Part shown: in pieces, positions 1 to 9,516 of the stretch
How positions within the stretch are numbered: position 1 is the stretch's first letter
Layout: each line of letters opens with the position of its first letter
Source of the DNA: MED-G105 sp039819085
GTDB taxonomy: Bacteria > Pseudomonadota > Alphaproteobacteria > Caulobacterales > Parvularculaceae
Length of the DNA stretch: 64,000 nt
Assembly: GCA_039819085.1 (NCBI GenBank)
Contig: JBCBSQ010000002.1
Span: 1 to 64,000 of the forward strand
Direction of reading: 5' to 3'
Program-made: the position numbers and the translations under genes
Notes under the pieces: model-generated
The model's input: the letters and a program-made list of their open reading frames with translations, nothing else
The model's database searches: none
What the model was told of the DNA's origin: nothing

Positions 1-62
1 GTCACCGTGGTGAACGACTGTCAACCGGAAACTCACACCGATATAGTAAACCAAACGGTGAC
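1..62. promoter_or_regulatory. Operator-like dyads upstream of the RND efflux operon
   Basis: Two imperfect dyads are visible: GTCACC (1-6) facing GGTGAAC (9-15), and GTAAACC (46-52) facing GGTGAC (57-62). The outer arms GTCACCGT (1-8) and ACGGTGAC (55-62) are also exact inverted repeats of each other. This spacing resembles operators of TetR-type repressors, which often control RND pumps from a divergent gene. No regulator gene lies inside the window, so the assignment is inference. Confidence 0.35.
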
Positions 63-109
63 GAAACGATCCGCATTTGAAATCGGCGGAAACGCCTTTG
101 AGGCCGTGA

Positions 110-1219
110 ATGAACCCGCGTATTCAACTGACGTCTTCCACCGCCGCCGCGCTGGGCATTTTAGCTCTCGTGGTCATCTATTTCCTTGTTCGCGGCGTCT
201 TCGGCGCAGGCAACGCGGCGGAGACCGCCGAAGGCGAAGATGAAGAACGGCTCTTCACGGTGATCGCGGCCCCCGTTGCGCCGCAGGAATGGCGCGACAC
301 GATCCTTTTGCGCGGCCGGACCGAAGCGGAACGCAAAGTCACGGTTCGGGCGGAGACGGCGGGCGCCGTCGCGGCAACGCCGACCGCGGCTGGCGCTTTG
401 GTGTCGGAGGGCGAGACGCTGTGCCGCTTGCGGATCGACGCGCGGCGCGCCCGCCTGGCGGAAGCCCGCGCCGCCCGCAAACGCGCGCAGCTCGACTTCG
501 ACGCGGCGACGAAACTCGCAGAAGAAGGGTTTCGTTCCGAAACCTCCCTGGCGGCGTTCCGCGCCGCGCTCGATCTCGCGATCGCTTCGGTGGAGCAAGC
601 CGAACTTGATATTGAGCGCGTTGACATAAAAGCGCCTTTTGACGGGGTCTTCGACGACCGGCTCGCCGAAATCGGAGACTATCTGCGCGTCGGCGACCCC
701 TGCGGCGTCGTCATTCAGCGCTCGCCCTACCTCATTGTCGGAGCAGTTTCGGAGCGCGACGTCGCCAAGCTCAGCGTCGGCGACCGCGGCCTCGCCCGGC
801 TTGCGACTGGCGAAACCGTCGAAGGAAAAGTGCGCTACATCGCGACCGCCGCCGACCCCGCGACCCGGACATTCGATGTGGAGTTGCAAGTCCCGAACGA
901 GGATGGGCGTCTGCGCGACGGCGTGACCGCCGAATTTGAGATCTATGCGTCCGCGAGCAACGCGCACCTCCTGCCCCGCTCCGCGCTCACCCTTAATGAC
1001 GAAGGCGAAATCGGGGTGCGGACCGTTGGCGGCGAAGGGCTTGTGGCGTTCGCCGCCGTGCGGCTTCTTGGCGAGAGCGAAGCGGGCGTGTGGGTTGCGG
1101 GCATTGACGGCGCGCCGGAGATCATCGTTCGCGGCCAGGACTTCGTGCGCGCCGGCCAACGCGTTAAGGTGTCGCCGCCGCCAGACGGCGCGGCGAAGAC
1201 AAAGGACGTCGCTGGATGA
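110..1219 (+). CDS. RND efflux periplasmic adaptor (HlyD/MFP family)
   Basis: Membrane fusion protein of 369 aa that would link an inner-membrane RND pump to an outer-membrane channel. Residues about 10-29 form one N-terminal membrane anchor and there is no lipobox. A split biotinyl-lipoyl domain flanks an Ala/Arg-rich alpha-hairpin at about 105-165, followed by a beta-barrel domain ending in a typical AEFEIYA stretch. GAGG lies six bases before the ATG. The stop overlaps the start of the pump gene as ATGA (1216-1219), so the two are translationally coupled. No outer-membrane factor is encoded here. Substrate cannot be inferred. Confidence 0.9.
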   Translation: MNPRIQLTSSTAAALGILALVVIYFLVRGVFGAGNAAETAEGEDEERLFTVIAAPVAPQEWRDTILLRGRTEAERKVTVRAETAGAVAATPTAAGALVSEGETLCRLRIDARRARLAEARAARKRAQLDFDAATKLAEEGFRSETSLAAFRAALDLAIASVEQAELDIERVDIKAPFDGVFDDRLAEIGDYLRVGDPCGVVIQRSPYLIVGAVSERDVAKLSVGDRGLARLATGETVEGKVRYIATAADPATRTFDVELQVPNEDGRLRDGVTAEFEIYASASNAHLLPRSALTLNDEGEIGVRTVGGEGLVAFAAVRLLGESEAGVWVAGIDGAPEIIVRGQDFVRAGQRVKVSPPPDGAAKTKDVAG

Positions 1220-4200
1220 CTTCCCTGATCGACGCAGCATTCGCCCGGGTCCGGGTGGTTCTCACCGCCATGGTGGTGATGATCATTCTCGGCCTTTCGG
1301 CGTATGAGACGATCCCGCGCGAAGCCGAACCCGACATTCCCGCCCCGTTTGTCATCGTGACCTTGCCGCTGCCGGGCGTCTCGCCGGAGGACGGTGAACG
1401 CCTGCTGGTTCGTCCCACCGAGCTTGAGCTGCAAAGCGTCGAAGGCCTCGATCAGATGGACAGTCTCGCCTATGACGGCGCGGCGCAGATTATCCTCGAA
1501 TTCAAAACCACGATTGACGTCGACCAGGCCGTGCTGGACGTGCGCGAGGCCGTTGATCGGGCGAAGGCGGAATATCCCTCTAACGCTGAAGAACCGATCG
1601 TCGAAGAGTTCAACCTTCAGAACCAGTTCCCGATCCTGACGATCATCCTGTCTGGCGAAGCGCCGGAGCGCACGCTCTTCCGCACTGCGCAGCGACTGCA
1701 GGACCGTCTTGAATCAATCGGCGGCGTTCTGGAGGCCCGTTTGACGGGCGCGCGCGATGAACTCCTCGAAGCGATCATCAATCCGCAGACGCTCGAAAGC
1801 TACGGCCTCACCGAAACCGAAGTCGCAAATGCGATCATCACGAACAATCAGCTCGTCACGGCCGGCTCCGTCGACCTTGAAGACGCGCGTTTCCAGATCA
1901 AGGTCCCAGGCCTCATCAAGACGGGCGAGGATCTGAAGTCTGTCCCGCTGCGCGCCAGCGGCGACAATGTCGTGACCATCGGCGATCTCGGCGAGGTGCG
2001 GCGGACCTTCGTCGACCGCGTCGGTTACGCGCTTTACAATGGCGAGCCGGCGATCGGCCTCGAGATCTCAAAGCGCGCCGGCTTCAACATCGTTGAAACG
2101 ATCAGGGAGGCGCAAGGCGTTGTCGAAGAGGAAGCGGCCAACTGGCCGCCGACCATCAGCTACGCTTTCGTGGGCGACCGCTCCGTCAATGTGACGGACA
2201 ATCTCGAAGGCCTGACGTCTTCGGTGATGACGGCGGTTTTGCTCGTCATGATCGTGATCGTCGCCGCCCTCGGCCTTCGCTCGGCGATCATGGTCGGCGT
2301 CGCGATCCCGACGTCATTCCTGATCGGCTTTTTGCTGCTGTCGCTGTTTGGCTACACGCTCAACATGATGGTGATGTTCGGGCTCGTCCTCGCCGTGGGG
2401 ATGCTCGTCGACGGCGCAATCGTGATCATTGAGTACGCTGACCGCCGGATGGGCGAGGGCGCGGACCGCACAACCGCCTATTCCGAAGCGTCAAAACGCA
2501 TGTTCTGGCCGGTGGTGACCTCGACGGCGACGACGCTCGCCGCCTTCTTCCCGTTCCTTTTCTGGCAGGACACGGCGGGCGAATTCATGAAGTTCCTGCC
2601 GCTGACATTGATCTTTGTCCTGACGGCGTCCCTGCTTGTCGCGCTGATTTTCCTGCCCGTGCTCGGCTCGGTGTTCGGTCTGCCGCAGTCGCTGAAACGC
2701 GCCATGAAACTGAAGGGCAAGACGGACGGGCCGAAATCGATCGAGCTGGAGGAAATCGACCCGACGACGATTGACGGACCGATCGGCCGCTATGCGCGCT
2801 TCATGTCCGGCGTCGTGCAGCGTCCCTTTCTGATCATGGCGGCCGCCGTCGCCGTCGTCGCCGTCTGCGTCGGCAGCTTCATGGCGGCGCGGCCGGACGT
2901 TGAGTATTTCATCCGTACGGACAATGAAGAGATCAGCCTCCTCGTGCTGGCGCGCGGCAACATGTCGCCAGCCCAGAAGATAGAACTCGTCAAGGAGGTC
3001 GCCGACCGGGTGGAAGACCACCCGGCGGTTGAGAGCATTTATCTACAGACCGGGCCGAGCTTTGGTCGGTCTACTGAAATCCCCGCCGAGGCGATCGGCC
3101 AGGTGGGCGTCAATCTTGTCTATTACTCCGAACGCAAACATTCACGATTGCTCCTGGACGAATTCCGAAAGCTCGTGGCCGACATGCCTGGCGCCCTTGT
3201 CGAGGTGCGCCAGCGCGAAGGCGGCCCGCCAATCGGCAAGGACGTTCAGGTCGAGATCTCAGCCATCGATTTTGACGCGATGGTCGCGGCGGCGAAGAGA
3301 GTTCGCGCCTACACCCAGACCGCGACGATGCCGATGGGCGGGCTCGACACCCCGGTCTACATGGACCAGGAGGACACGCTGCCCCTGCCCGGGATCGAAT
3401 GGTCGATTGAGATAGACCGCGCTCTGGCGGGCCGCTACGGGCTTTCCGTGCAGCAGGCGGGCGCAATGCTGCAGCTCGTGACCGATGGCCTGTTGGTGGA
3501 CCGGGTGCGTCCGGACGACGCCGACGACGAAATCGACGTGCGGGTTCGGTACCCGGAGGAAAATCGAAACATCTTCGATCTCGACAAAGTCAGAGTGCAG
3601 ACGCCGCAGGGCTCAGTGCCGGTGACGAACTTTGTGAAGCGCACGGCGAAACCGCAGGTCGACAGGATTGTGCGCCGCGACGGCAAACGCATCATCGAAG
3701 TGAAGGCCAACGCCAACACATTGTTTGACGGTCGTCAGGTGAGTCAGGACCAGGCGATCGCCGACATGAAACGCTGGCTCGCCGAGACGGACCTCGGGCC
3801 GGGCGTCACCGCGGTGCTGCGCGGCGCGGACGAAGAAACGGCCGCCGCCGCGGCCTTCTTCCAGGCCGCGATGACGGCGTCGCTTTTCATGATCGCGATG
3901 ATTCTGCTTCTGGAGTTCAATAACTTCTATCACTCGGCCCTGACGCTAACGGCGGTGATTTTCTCCGTCTTCGGCGTATTGCTGGGGGTCGCGCTGTCCG
4001 GACAGTATCTCTCCGTCATCATGACCGGCGTCGGCATTGTCGCGCTCGCCGGCATTGTCGTGAACAACAATATCGTCCTGATAGACACCTATCAGCACTT
4101 GCGAGCCAAGGGCCTCGCGGTGGAGGATGCGGTGATCCGAACCGCCGCGCAGCGCATTCGACCGGTTCTCCTCACAACGGCGACGACCATTCTCGGCCTG

Positions 4201-4467
4201 TTGCCAATGGTCTTTGAACTGAATGTCGATTTCGCGGCGGGAACGATCACCCGCGGATCCACAACGTCGGACTGGTGGGTGCTGTTGTCTTCGGCGGTCG
4301 TCTATGGCCTCGCTTTCTCCACGATCCTAACGCTGATCCTGACCCCGGTCCTGCTGGCTGCGCCCACCGTCATTAAACGGCGCATCGTCAATCGTCTTGA
4401 ACCGAAGGACGCGGGCTCCAGCGACATCGAAAGATCCTTCACGCCGGGCGCTCAAGCTGCGGAGTAG
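1216..4467 (+). CDS. RND efflux transporter permease subunit
   Basis: Inner-membrane proton-driven pump of 1083 aa, the usual size of an HAE1/AcrB-family protein. TM1 is at about residues 12-32, a first group of helices follows the first large periplasmic loop (near residue 335 on), and the second half repeats the pattern. TM4 reads GMLVDGAIVIIEY where AcrB has an Asp-Asp pair, so only one of the two proton-relay aspartates is kept. TM10 reads GIVVNNNIVLID. The gene is coupled to the adaptor at 110-1219. No partner channel gene follows; the next gene runs in the opposite direction. Confidence 0.92.
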   Translation: MTSLIDAAFARVRVVLTAMVVMIILGLSAYETIPREAEPDIPAPFVIVTLPLPGVSPEDGERLLVRPTELELQSVEGLDQMDSLAYDGAAQIILEFKTTIDVDQAVLDVREAVDRAKAEYPSNAEEPIVEEFNLQNQFPILTIILSGEAPERTLFRTAQRLQDRLESIGGVLEARLTGARDELLEAIINPQTLESYGLTETEVANAIITNNQLVTAGSVDLEDARFQIKVPGLIKTGEDLKSVPLRASGDNVVTIGDLGEVRRTFVDRVGYALYNGEPAIGLEISKRAGFNIVETIREAQGVVEEEAANWPPTISYAFVGDRSVNVTDNLEGLTSSVMTAVLLVMIVIVAALGLRSAIMVGVAIPTSFLIGFLLLSLFGYTLNMMVMFGLVLAVGMLVDGAIVIIEYADRRMGEGADRTTAYSEASKRMFWPVVTSTATTLAAFFPFLFWQDTAGEFMKFLPLTLIFVLTASLLVALIFLPVLGSVFGLPQSLKRAMKLKGKTDGPKSIELEEIDPTTIDGPIGRYARFMSGVVQRPFLIMAAAVAVVAVCVGSFMAARPDVEYFIRTDNEEISLLVLARGNMSPAQKIELVKEVADRVEDHPAVESIYLQTGPSFGRSTEIPAEAIGQVGVNLVYYSERKHSRLLLDEFRKLVADMPGALVEVRQREGGPPIGKDVQVEISAIDFDAMVAAAKRVRAYTQTATMPMGGLDTPVYMDQEDTLPLPGIEWSIEIDRALAGRYGLSVQQAGAMLQLVTDGLLVDRVRPDDADDEIDVRVRYPEENRNIFDLDKVRVQTPQGSVPVTNFVKRTAKPQVDRIVRRDGKRIIEVKANANTLFDGRQVSQDQAIADMKRWLAETDLGPGVTAVLRGADEETAAAAAFFQAAMTASLFMIAMILLLEFNNFYHSALTLTAVIFSVFGVLLGVALSGQYLSVIMTGVGIVALAGIVVNNNIVLIDTYQHLRAKGLAVEDAVIRTAAQRIRPVLLTTATTILGLLPMVFELNVDFAAGTITRGSTTSDWWVLLSSAVVYGLAFSTILTLILTPVLLAAPTVIKRRIVNRLEPKDAGSSDIERSFTPGAQAAE

Positions 4468-4586
4468 CGTTCAAATTCGCCGACGTCCCACGCCCGTTCT
4501 TGTTTGGGCGGGGTCGTGGCGCTGAATTCCACAAGCGACGCCTCGAGCGCCGGCACGTCCGTGGCCAGCCGCCGCTTACTCTTCAC
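4452..4586 (-). CDS. Possible small protein coupled to the LysM gene
   Basis: A 44-codon frame opens with GTG overlapping the TGA of the LysM gene (GTGA, 4583-4586) and runs into the last 16 bases of the convergent RND gene. The predicted peptide begins MKSKRRLATD and ends WDVGEFERYSAA. Most third codon positions are G or C, as in real genes of this window. I recognise no family. It may equally be a chance frame in a GC-rich convergent gap. Confidence 0.3.
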   Translation of the reverse strand: MKSKRRLATDVPALEASLVEFSATTPPKQERAWDVGEFERYSAA

Positions 4587-5563
4587 TGTCCGCCTTCTTC
4601 GTCAGCATCAGAGTCATCCGGCAGCGTCAGGATCTGGCCCGGATAAATGAGGTCTGGATCCCGGATTTGATCCGTATTGGCCTGATAAATGACCGTATAC
4701 TGAAACCCTGACCCGTAAACGCGCCTCGCGATGCGCCACAGGCTGTTGCCTGGCTGCACGATCACGCTGCCGCCCTCAAGATCAATCTCCCCCGGCGCGA
4801 CGCGCTCAAACGGAATCTCGATGACATAGGCGGGCTTGGCGTCGGCATCGAGCTGGGTGATCCGAAGCGTGTATTGTCCCGGCGGAATTGACGTCGACGT
4901 CAGCGTCCAACGACCCTGAGCGTCGGACGTTGTGCGCCCGATCAGCCCTCGATTGGCCGACAGGACGACGACGCGTTCCGGTTCGGCGCGGCCGCTGAAA
5001 ATGACGCTGCCGCTATCGTCATAGTCAATCGAATTGATCGACAAAGGCCCGAGCGAGGGATCGACGTCCCGCGGGTCCTGAATGATCTCCGTCGCGCCGC
5101 CAGGCGTCGTGCGCAGGACAAGCGGCCGGTCACCTTCTCGTTCGGGCACGTAGACCACTATCGTCTCGTCCGACCGGATCGTCAGACCGTCCGTCGTCGT
5201 CATCTCCAGCGTTAATTCGACAGTGCCGGCGTCGAGCGGCGTCTCCGTCACCATGGTCCAGTTGCCGTCGCTCGCCGCTTCTTCCGTCGCGAGCGTCTCG
5301 CCGTTCGCGAAGACGGTCACCTTGGATCGAGGCGCCGCGCGACCAGCGATGACGGCGTCGCCGCTGCGGTCAATTCGAACAATATCGAAACTTGGCAGGC
5401 GCGCGCCGGGCGCTTCTTCCGCCGGCGTCGGCTGCGGCGCGGCAGGCTCCTCAACCGGCGCGATGACCTCCTCTAGGGGCGGCGCCACACCATAGCGCTC
5501 CGCAACTTTCCAGCCGACGAAGGCCAGGGCGATCAAAAGCACAAAAATGATGACGACGCGCAT
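4583..5563 (-). CDS. LysM-domain envelope protein with Ig-like repeats
   Basis: A 326-aa protein anchored by one N-terminal helix (residues 3-20), followed by a Pro/Glu-rich linker (about 30-52). Two Ig-like or carbohydrate-binding-like beta domains follow at about 55-140 and 175-255, each containing a DGNW/QGRW-type turn. A C-terminal LysM domain (about 263-313) starts at VQPGNSLWRIARRVYG and ends YPGQILTLP. LysM binds peptidoglycan, so the protein probably bridges inner membrane and cell wall. GGGGAG precedes the ATG. It is divergent from the LOG gene at 5784. Confidence 0.82.
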   Translation of the reverse strand: MRVVIIFVLLIALAFVGWKVAERYGVAPPLEEVIAPVEEPAAPQPTPAEEAPGARLPSFDIVRIDRSGDAVIAGRAAPRSKVTVFANGETLATEEAASDGNWTMVTETPLDAGTVELTLEMTTTDGLTIRSDETIVVYVPEREGDRPLVLRTTPGGATEIIQDPRDVDPSLGPLSINSIDYDDSGSVIFSGRAEPERVVVLSANRGLIGRTTSDAQGRWTLTSTSIPPGQYTLRITQLDADAKPAYVIEIPFERVAPGEIDLEGGSVIVQPGNSLWRIARRVYGSGFQYTVIYQANTDQIRDPDLIYPGQILTLPDDSDADEEGGQ

Positions 5564-5783
5564 AAAAAGCTCCCCTTATTCTTCCCACACGGGTTCTTCC
5601 GACATCGCTTGATGGCCCGACCCGGGCGCGGCGGGCCCCGCGACATCCCCCGCAGGAGGCGATCATACCCGCATCAGCGTAACGCGCACAGGGCCAGCGC
5701 GGCGTCGGACCTGGCGCCGTCCAGACTGTAGCGCCGGCGCGCCGTTAACCCTATCACTAGGGGAAGGGCGATACAGTCGCCAA
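5564..5783. promoter_or_regulatory. Divergent intergenic region between the LysM and LOG genes
   Basis: These 220 bases separate divergent starts and must hold both promoters. A small dyad CCCT/AGGG lies just upstream of the plus-strand gene, followed by the purine-rich AGGGGAAGGG that probably contributes to its ribosome site. No clear -35/-10 pair can be assigned by eye. Confidence 0.3.
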
Positions 5784-6362
5784 ATGAGTGAACAGATGGC
5801 TAAGTCTATGAAATCCCTGTGTGTTTACTGCGGCTCGCGGTTCGGCGAGAAGCCCGCCCACAAGGCGGCGGCGATTGCGCTTGGCCGCGCGGCGGCGGCT
5901 CGCGGCTGGCGGATCGTCTATGGCGGCGGCAAGCTTGGCTTGATGGGGGCGGCCGCCGGCGCGGCGCGGGACGCAGGCGGCGCGGTCTTCGGCGTCATCC
6001 CCGACTTTCTCGTCGAACTGGAGGGCGTCCTCGACGGCGTCGACCACAAGATCGTCAGCACCATGCATGAACGAAAGATGCTGATGTTCAATGAGGCGGA
6101 CGCAATCGTCACGCTGCCCGGCGGCATCGGCACGCTGGAGGAAGTCGTCGAAACGGTTTCCTGGGCCCGCCTGGAACTCCACCGCAAGCCGATCATTCTA
6201 TTGAATGTCGAGGGCTATTGGTCGCCGTTAAAGACGATCTTCGACCATATGGTCGCTGAAGGCTTCGCCGACAAAGAGCTTCTCACCGACATTGTCCTCG
6301 TAGACGAGGTGGAGGAGATCTTCACCTGCGCGGAGAAACGCACGCTGTCCTCCGTCATTTGA
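5784..6362 (+). CDS. LOG-family TIGR00730 Rossmann-fold protein
   Basis: A 192-aa protein of the lysine-decarboxylase-like LOG family, members of which hydrolyse nucleoside 5'-monophosphates to base and ribose phosphate (cytokinin riboside monophosphate phosphoribohydrolase in the best-studied cases). The signature PGGIGTLEE spans residues 112-120 and the MHERK motif 95-99. An N-terminal VYCGSRFGE strand-loop and the GGGKLGLMG loop complete the nucleotide site. The gene ends 16 bases from the convergent end of gltX. The cellular substrate in bacteria of this type is unproven. Confidence 0.88.
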   Translation: MSEQMAKSMKSLCVYCGSRFGEKPAHKAAAIALGRAAAARGWRIVYGGGKLGLMGAAAGAARDAGGAVFGVIPDFLVELEGVLDGVDHKIVSTMHERKMLMFNEADAIVTLPGGIGTLEEVVETVSWARLELHRKPIILLNVEGYWSPLKTIFDHMVAEGFADKELLTDIVLVDEVEEIFTCAEKRTLSSVI

Positions 6363-6378
6363 TCCGCATGCAAGCGAC

Positions 6379-7722
6379 TTAGCGGCCTGCGCTTCCGAGG
6401 CGCGCGCGGGCGCGCGCCGCGCCGATCAAAGGCAGAAGCGCGCTCATTTCAGGGCCCCGCGCCTGTCCGGTGAGCGCCAGCCTCAGCGGCATGAAGAGCT
6501 TTTTTCCCTTCGCGCCGGTCCTGGCCTTGACGCCGTCGGCGAGTTGCGCCCAACTTTCCTCTGTTAGCGGATCATCTGGGATGAGATCTTTCGCGGCGGC
6601 GACGAGATCGGCGTCCTCAATGACGGGCTCAATCTCGCCATAGGCCACGTCTCGCCACTTCTTCACGTCTTCAAGCGTCTCCAGATTGCCGCGCACGACG
6701 GTCCACAGCGCCTCGTCGACCCCGAACTCGGCAAGACGGTCGGCGACGTCCCCATAGGGCGTTTCGTGCAGCAGTTTCGCGTTCAGGCCTTCAAGCTCAG
6801 CCTCGTCAAATCGAGCTGGCGCCCGGCCTGCCGCATCAAACGAAAACGTCGCCGCAAGGCCATCCAGCGAACGCTCCGGCGTCACCGGCAGCGACGTGCC
6901 GAGCCGCGCCATCAGACTCGTAATGGCGCCGGGCTCAAGCCCCTTCTCGCGAAACGTCTCAATCGACAAGCCGCCGAGACGCTTCGACAACCCCTGTCCG
7001 TCGGCGCCGACGAGAAGCGAGTGGTGGGCGAACGACGGCGCTTCACCGCCGCGCATTTCGATCAGATGACGGAAGAGTTCAATCTGAACGGCGGTATTCG
7101 TCACATGGTCTTCGCCGCGAATGACATGACTGATGCGATAGTCGACGTCATCGACGCAACTTGGCAGCGTATAGAGATAGACGCCGTCGGCGCGGATGAG
7201 CACCGGATCAGAGACGTTCGACGTGTCGACAACGGTTTCGCCGCGAATAAGGTCGTCCCAACGCACCTCGCCCTGCGACAGCTTGAACCGCCAATGGGGC
7301 TTGCGGCCTTCCGCTTCGAATGCGGCGATCTGGTCGTCCGTATAGGAAAGAGCCGCGCGATCATAAACGGGCGGCAACCCGCGCGCGCGTTGCAGCCGGC
7401 GCTTGCGCTCAAGCTCGTCCGGGGTTTCATAACATGCGTAGAGGAGGCCTTTACCCTTCAGCGCCGACGCGACGTCACCATAAACGCCAAAGCGGTCAGA
7501 CTGCTTGAAGGTGTCGTCCCAGTTGAGGCCAAGCCACTCTAGATCGCGGCGAATGCCCGCTTCGTATTCAGCGGTCGAGCGCTCCTGATCAGTATCGTCA
7601 ATGCGCAGGATGAACTTGCCGGAGTTGGCCCTGGCGAAGAGCCAGTTCCATAGCGCGGCGCGCACGTTCCCGACGTGCAGTTTTCCGGTGGGGGACGGCG
7701 CAAAACGGACAGTAACGGTCAT
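6379..7722 (-). CDS. gltX: Glutamate--tRNA ligase (second, short GltX type)
   Basis: Class I aminoacyl-tRNA synthetase of 447 aa that charges tRNA with glutamate. The HIGH motif is HVGN (16-19). The KMSKS equivalent is GLSKR (244-248), without the usual first Lys but keeping SKR. I chose the ATG at 7722 because the protein then starts MTVTVRFAPSPTG, the normal family start; an upstream in-frame ATG at 7788 would add 22 non-conserved residues. Many alphaproteobacteria carry two GltX proteins, and this shorter type may act on tRNA-Gln for the amidotransferase route. That specificity is inference. Confidence 0.93.
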   Translation of the reverse strand: MTVTVRFAPSPTGKLHVGNVRAALWNWLFARANSGKFILRIDDTDQERSTAEYEAGIRRDLEWLGLNWDDTFKQSDRFGVYGDVASALKGKGLLYACYETPDELERKRRLQRARGLPPVYDRAALSYTDDQIAAFEAEGRKPHWRFKLSQGEVRWDDLIRGETVVDTSNVSDPVLIRADGVYLYTLPSCVDDVDYRISHVIRGEDHVTNTAVQIELFRHLIEMRGGEAPSFAHHSLLVGADGQGLSKRLGGLSIETFREKGLEPGAITSLMARLGTSLPVTPERSLDGLAATFSFDAAGRAPARFDEAELEGLNAKLLHETPYGDVADRLAEFGVDEALWTVVRGNLETLEDVKKWRDVAYGEIEPVIEDADLVAAAKDLIPDDPLTEESWAQLADGVKARTGAKGKKLFMPLRLALTGQARGPEMSALLPLIGAARARARLGSAGR

Positions 7723-7803
7723 TGCGGCTCTCGGGCGGCCTCGTTGCTCAGGATCCGGGCTCCTACGCCCTCCCCGCCGGACGGTCAAATCCGGCCCCGA
7801 ATG

Positions 7804-9465
7804 TCAGGTCGAGCGCCAGCCATTCGTAATCGGGTAGCGCCGATCGCGGCCGAAATTGACGCGCGTCACCTTCGGGCCCGGCGGCGCCTGGCGGCGCTTG
7901 TATTCAGCGACATAAACAAGCCGTTCGATCCGGCGGACCGTCGCTTCGTCATGGCCCTCCGCCACGATCTCCCGCGCCGCCAACTCCCGCTCCACAAGGC
8001 CCTCAAGAATGGCGTCCAGCACGTCATATGGCGGCAAGCTGTCCTGGTCGGTCTGCTCCTCGCGCAACTCCGCTGACGGGGCTTTGGTTATGATCCGTTC
8101 GGGGATGACAGATCCGCGCGGACCGTTCAGTCCATCCGGATCCGCTTCATTTCTCCATTTGCAGAGGCGATAAATGTCTGTCTTGTAAATATCTTTAAGC
8201 GGATTATATCCGCCGTTCATGTCGCCATAGAGAGTCGCGTACCCGACCGACATTTCCGACTTGTTGCCCGTCGTCAACACCATGTCGCCGAACTTGTTCG
8301 ACAACGCCATCAGGATCACGCCACGCACGCGCGACTGTATGTTCTCTTCGGTCACGTCCGGCGCGCGTCCTTCAAACGCCGCGGCCAGCACCTCATCGAA
8401 AGCGGCGACCGCCGGTTCGATGTCGATGCGACGCAGGCTGACGCCAAGCGCCGCGGCGCAGCCGGCGGCGTCTTCCAGGCTCTCATTTGAGGTGTACCGA
8501 GACGGCATCATCACACAGTGAACGCGATCCGCCCCCAGCGCATCTGCGGCGACCGCCGCCGTCAGCGCCGAATCAACGCCCCCGGAAAGCCCGATCACGA
8601 CGCCTGGGAACCGGTTTTTGTCCACATAGTCCCGCACGCCGAAGACAATCGCGCGATAGATCCCTTCGAATTCACCCGGCCAGTCCGCACTCGGACCTTC
8701 AACGCAAGCGAGCCGCGCGCCGTCGCTTTTCCATTCAGTCAGAAAGACCCCGGGCGCGAACTGCGGCGCGCGGGCGGGGATTGCGCCATCCGGCGAAACG
8801 ACGAAACTCGCCCCGTCAAAAACGACTTCATCCTGCCCGGCGAGCTGGTTGATGAAGAGGATCGGCAAATCAGTCGCGGCGGCGCGCGTCCTCGCGGCCG
8901 CCATGCGTTCGTCGAGCGCAGTGCGCCGATAAGGCGAGCCATGCGGCGCAATCAATATCTCAGCCCCTTCCGCCTTCAGGTGTTCGCTCACCCCGGGCAG
9001 CCACATATCCTCACACACCAACAGGCCGATCTTGCAGCCATTAAGCTCTACAGGAGACGGAAATTCCGGCCCCGGCGTAAAGACGCGCGGCTCATCGAAA
9101 ACACCATAGTTCGGCAAGCGGATCTTGCGCACAATTGCCTTGATCTCACCATCAGCAAGCAGAAAGCAAGCGTTGTAGAGCGTCTCATCCTCCAGCCAGG
9201 GCGCGCCGATGATAAGCGCGGGCCCGCCGCCCGCGGTTTCCCTCGCCAGCGTTTCAACGGCGTCCTTACATGCGCGGCGGAAGGCGGGCCGGCGCACGAG
9301 GTCCTCTGGCGGATAGCCGCAAACGACAAGTTCGCAGAAGGCGGCGAGGTCAGCGCCGAGATCAGCGGCCTCGCGCCAACCGGTTCGAATACGCTCCAGA
9401 TTGCCGTCAATATCGCCGACGACGGGCTCAATCTGACAAATGGCTATCGATAATGACTTCGTCAT
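7804..9465 (-). CDS. nadE: Glutamine-dependent NAD+ synthase
   Basis: Last enzyme of NAD synthesis: it amidates nicotinic acid adenine dinucleotide with ammonia taken from glutamine. The N-terminal nitrilase-like glutaminase domain has the Glu45-Lys114-Cys151 triad (FCELVV, VRKIRLP, LLVCEDMW). The C-terminal synthetase domain starts near residue 270 and carries the ATP-pyrophosphatase loop SGGVDS. The length of 553 aa is typical of this two-domain form. It lies 81 bases upstream of gltX and 51 bases downstream of gltB on the same strand; gltB, gltD and NadE all handle glutamine nitrogen. Confidence 0.95.
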   Translation of the reverse strand: MTKSLSIAICQIEPVVGDIDGNLERIRTGWREAADLGADLAAFCELVVCGYPPEDLVRRPAFRRACKDAVETLARETAGGGPALIIGAPWLEDETLYNACFLLADGEIKAIVRKIRLPNYGVFDEPRVFTPGPEFPSPVELNGCKIGLLVCEDMWLPGVSEHLKAEGAEILIAPHGSPYRRTALDERMAAARTRAAATDLPILFINQLAGQDEVVFDGASFVVSPDGAIPARAPQFAPGVFLTEWKSDGARLACVEGPSADWPGEFEGIYRAIVFGVRDYVDKNRFPGVVIGLSGGVDSALTAAVAADALGADRVHCVMMPSRYTSNESLEDAAGCAAALGVSLRRIDIEPAVAAFDEVLAAAFEGRAPDVTEENIQSRVRGVILMALSNKFGDMVLTTGNKSEMSVGYATLYGDMNGGYNPLKDIYKTDIYRLCKWRNEADPDGLNGPRGSVIPERIITKAPSAELREEQTDQDSLPPYDVLDAILEGLVERELAAREIVAEGHDEATVRRIERLVYVAEYKRRQAPPGPKVTRVNFGRDRRYPITNGWRST

Positions 9466-9516
9466 GGGGACGTTAAACGCCGATCGAATTCACCTCGCAA
9501 GGGGGCAAGATACGCT

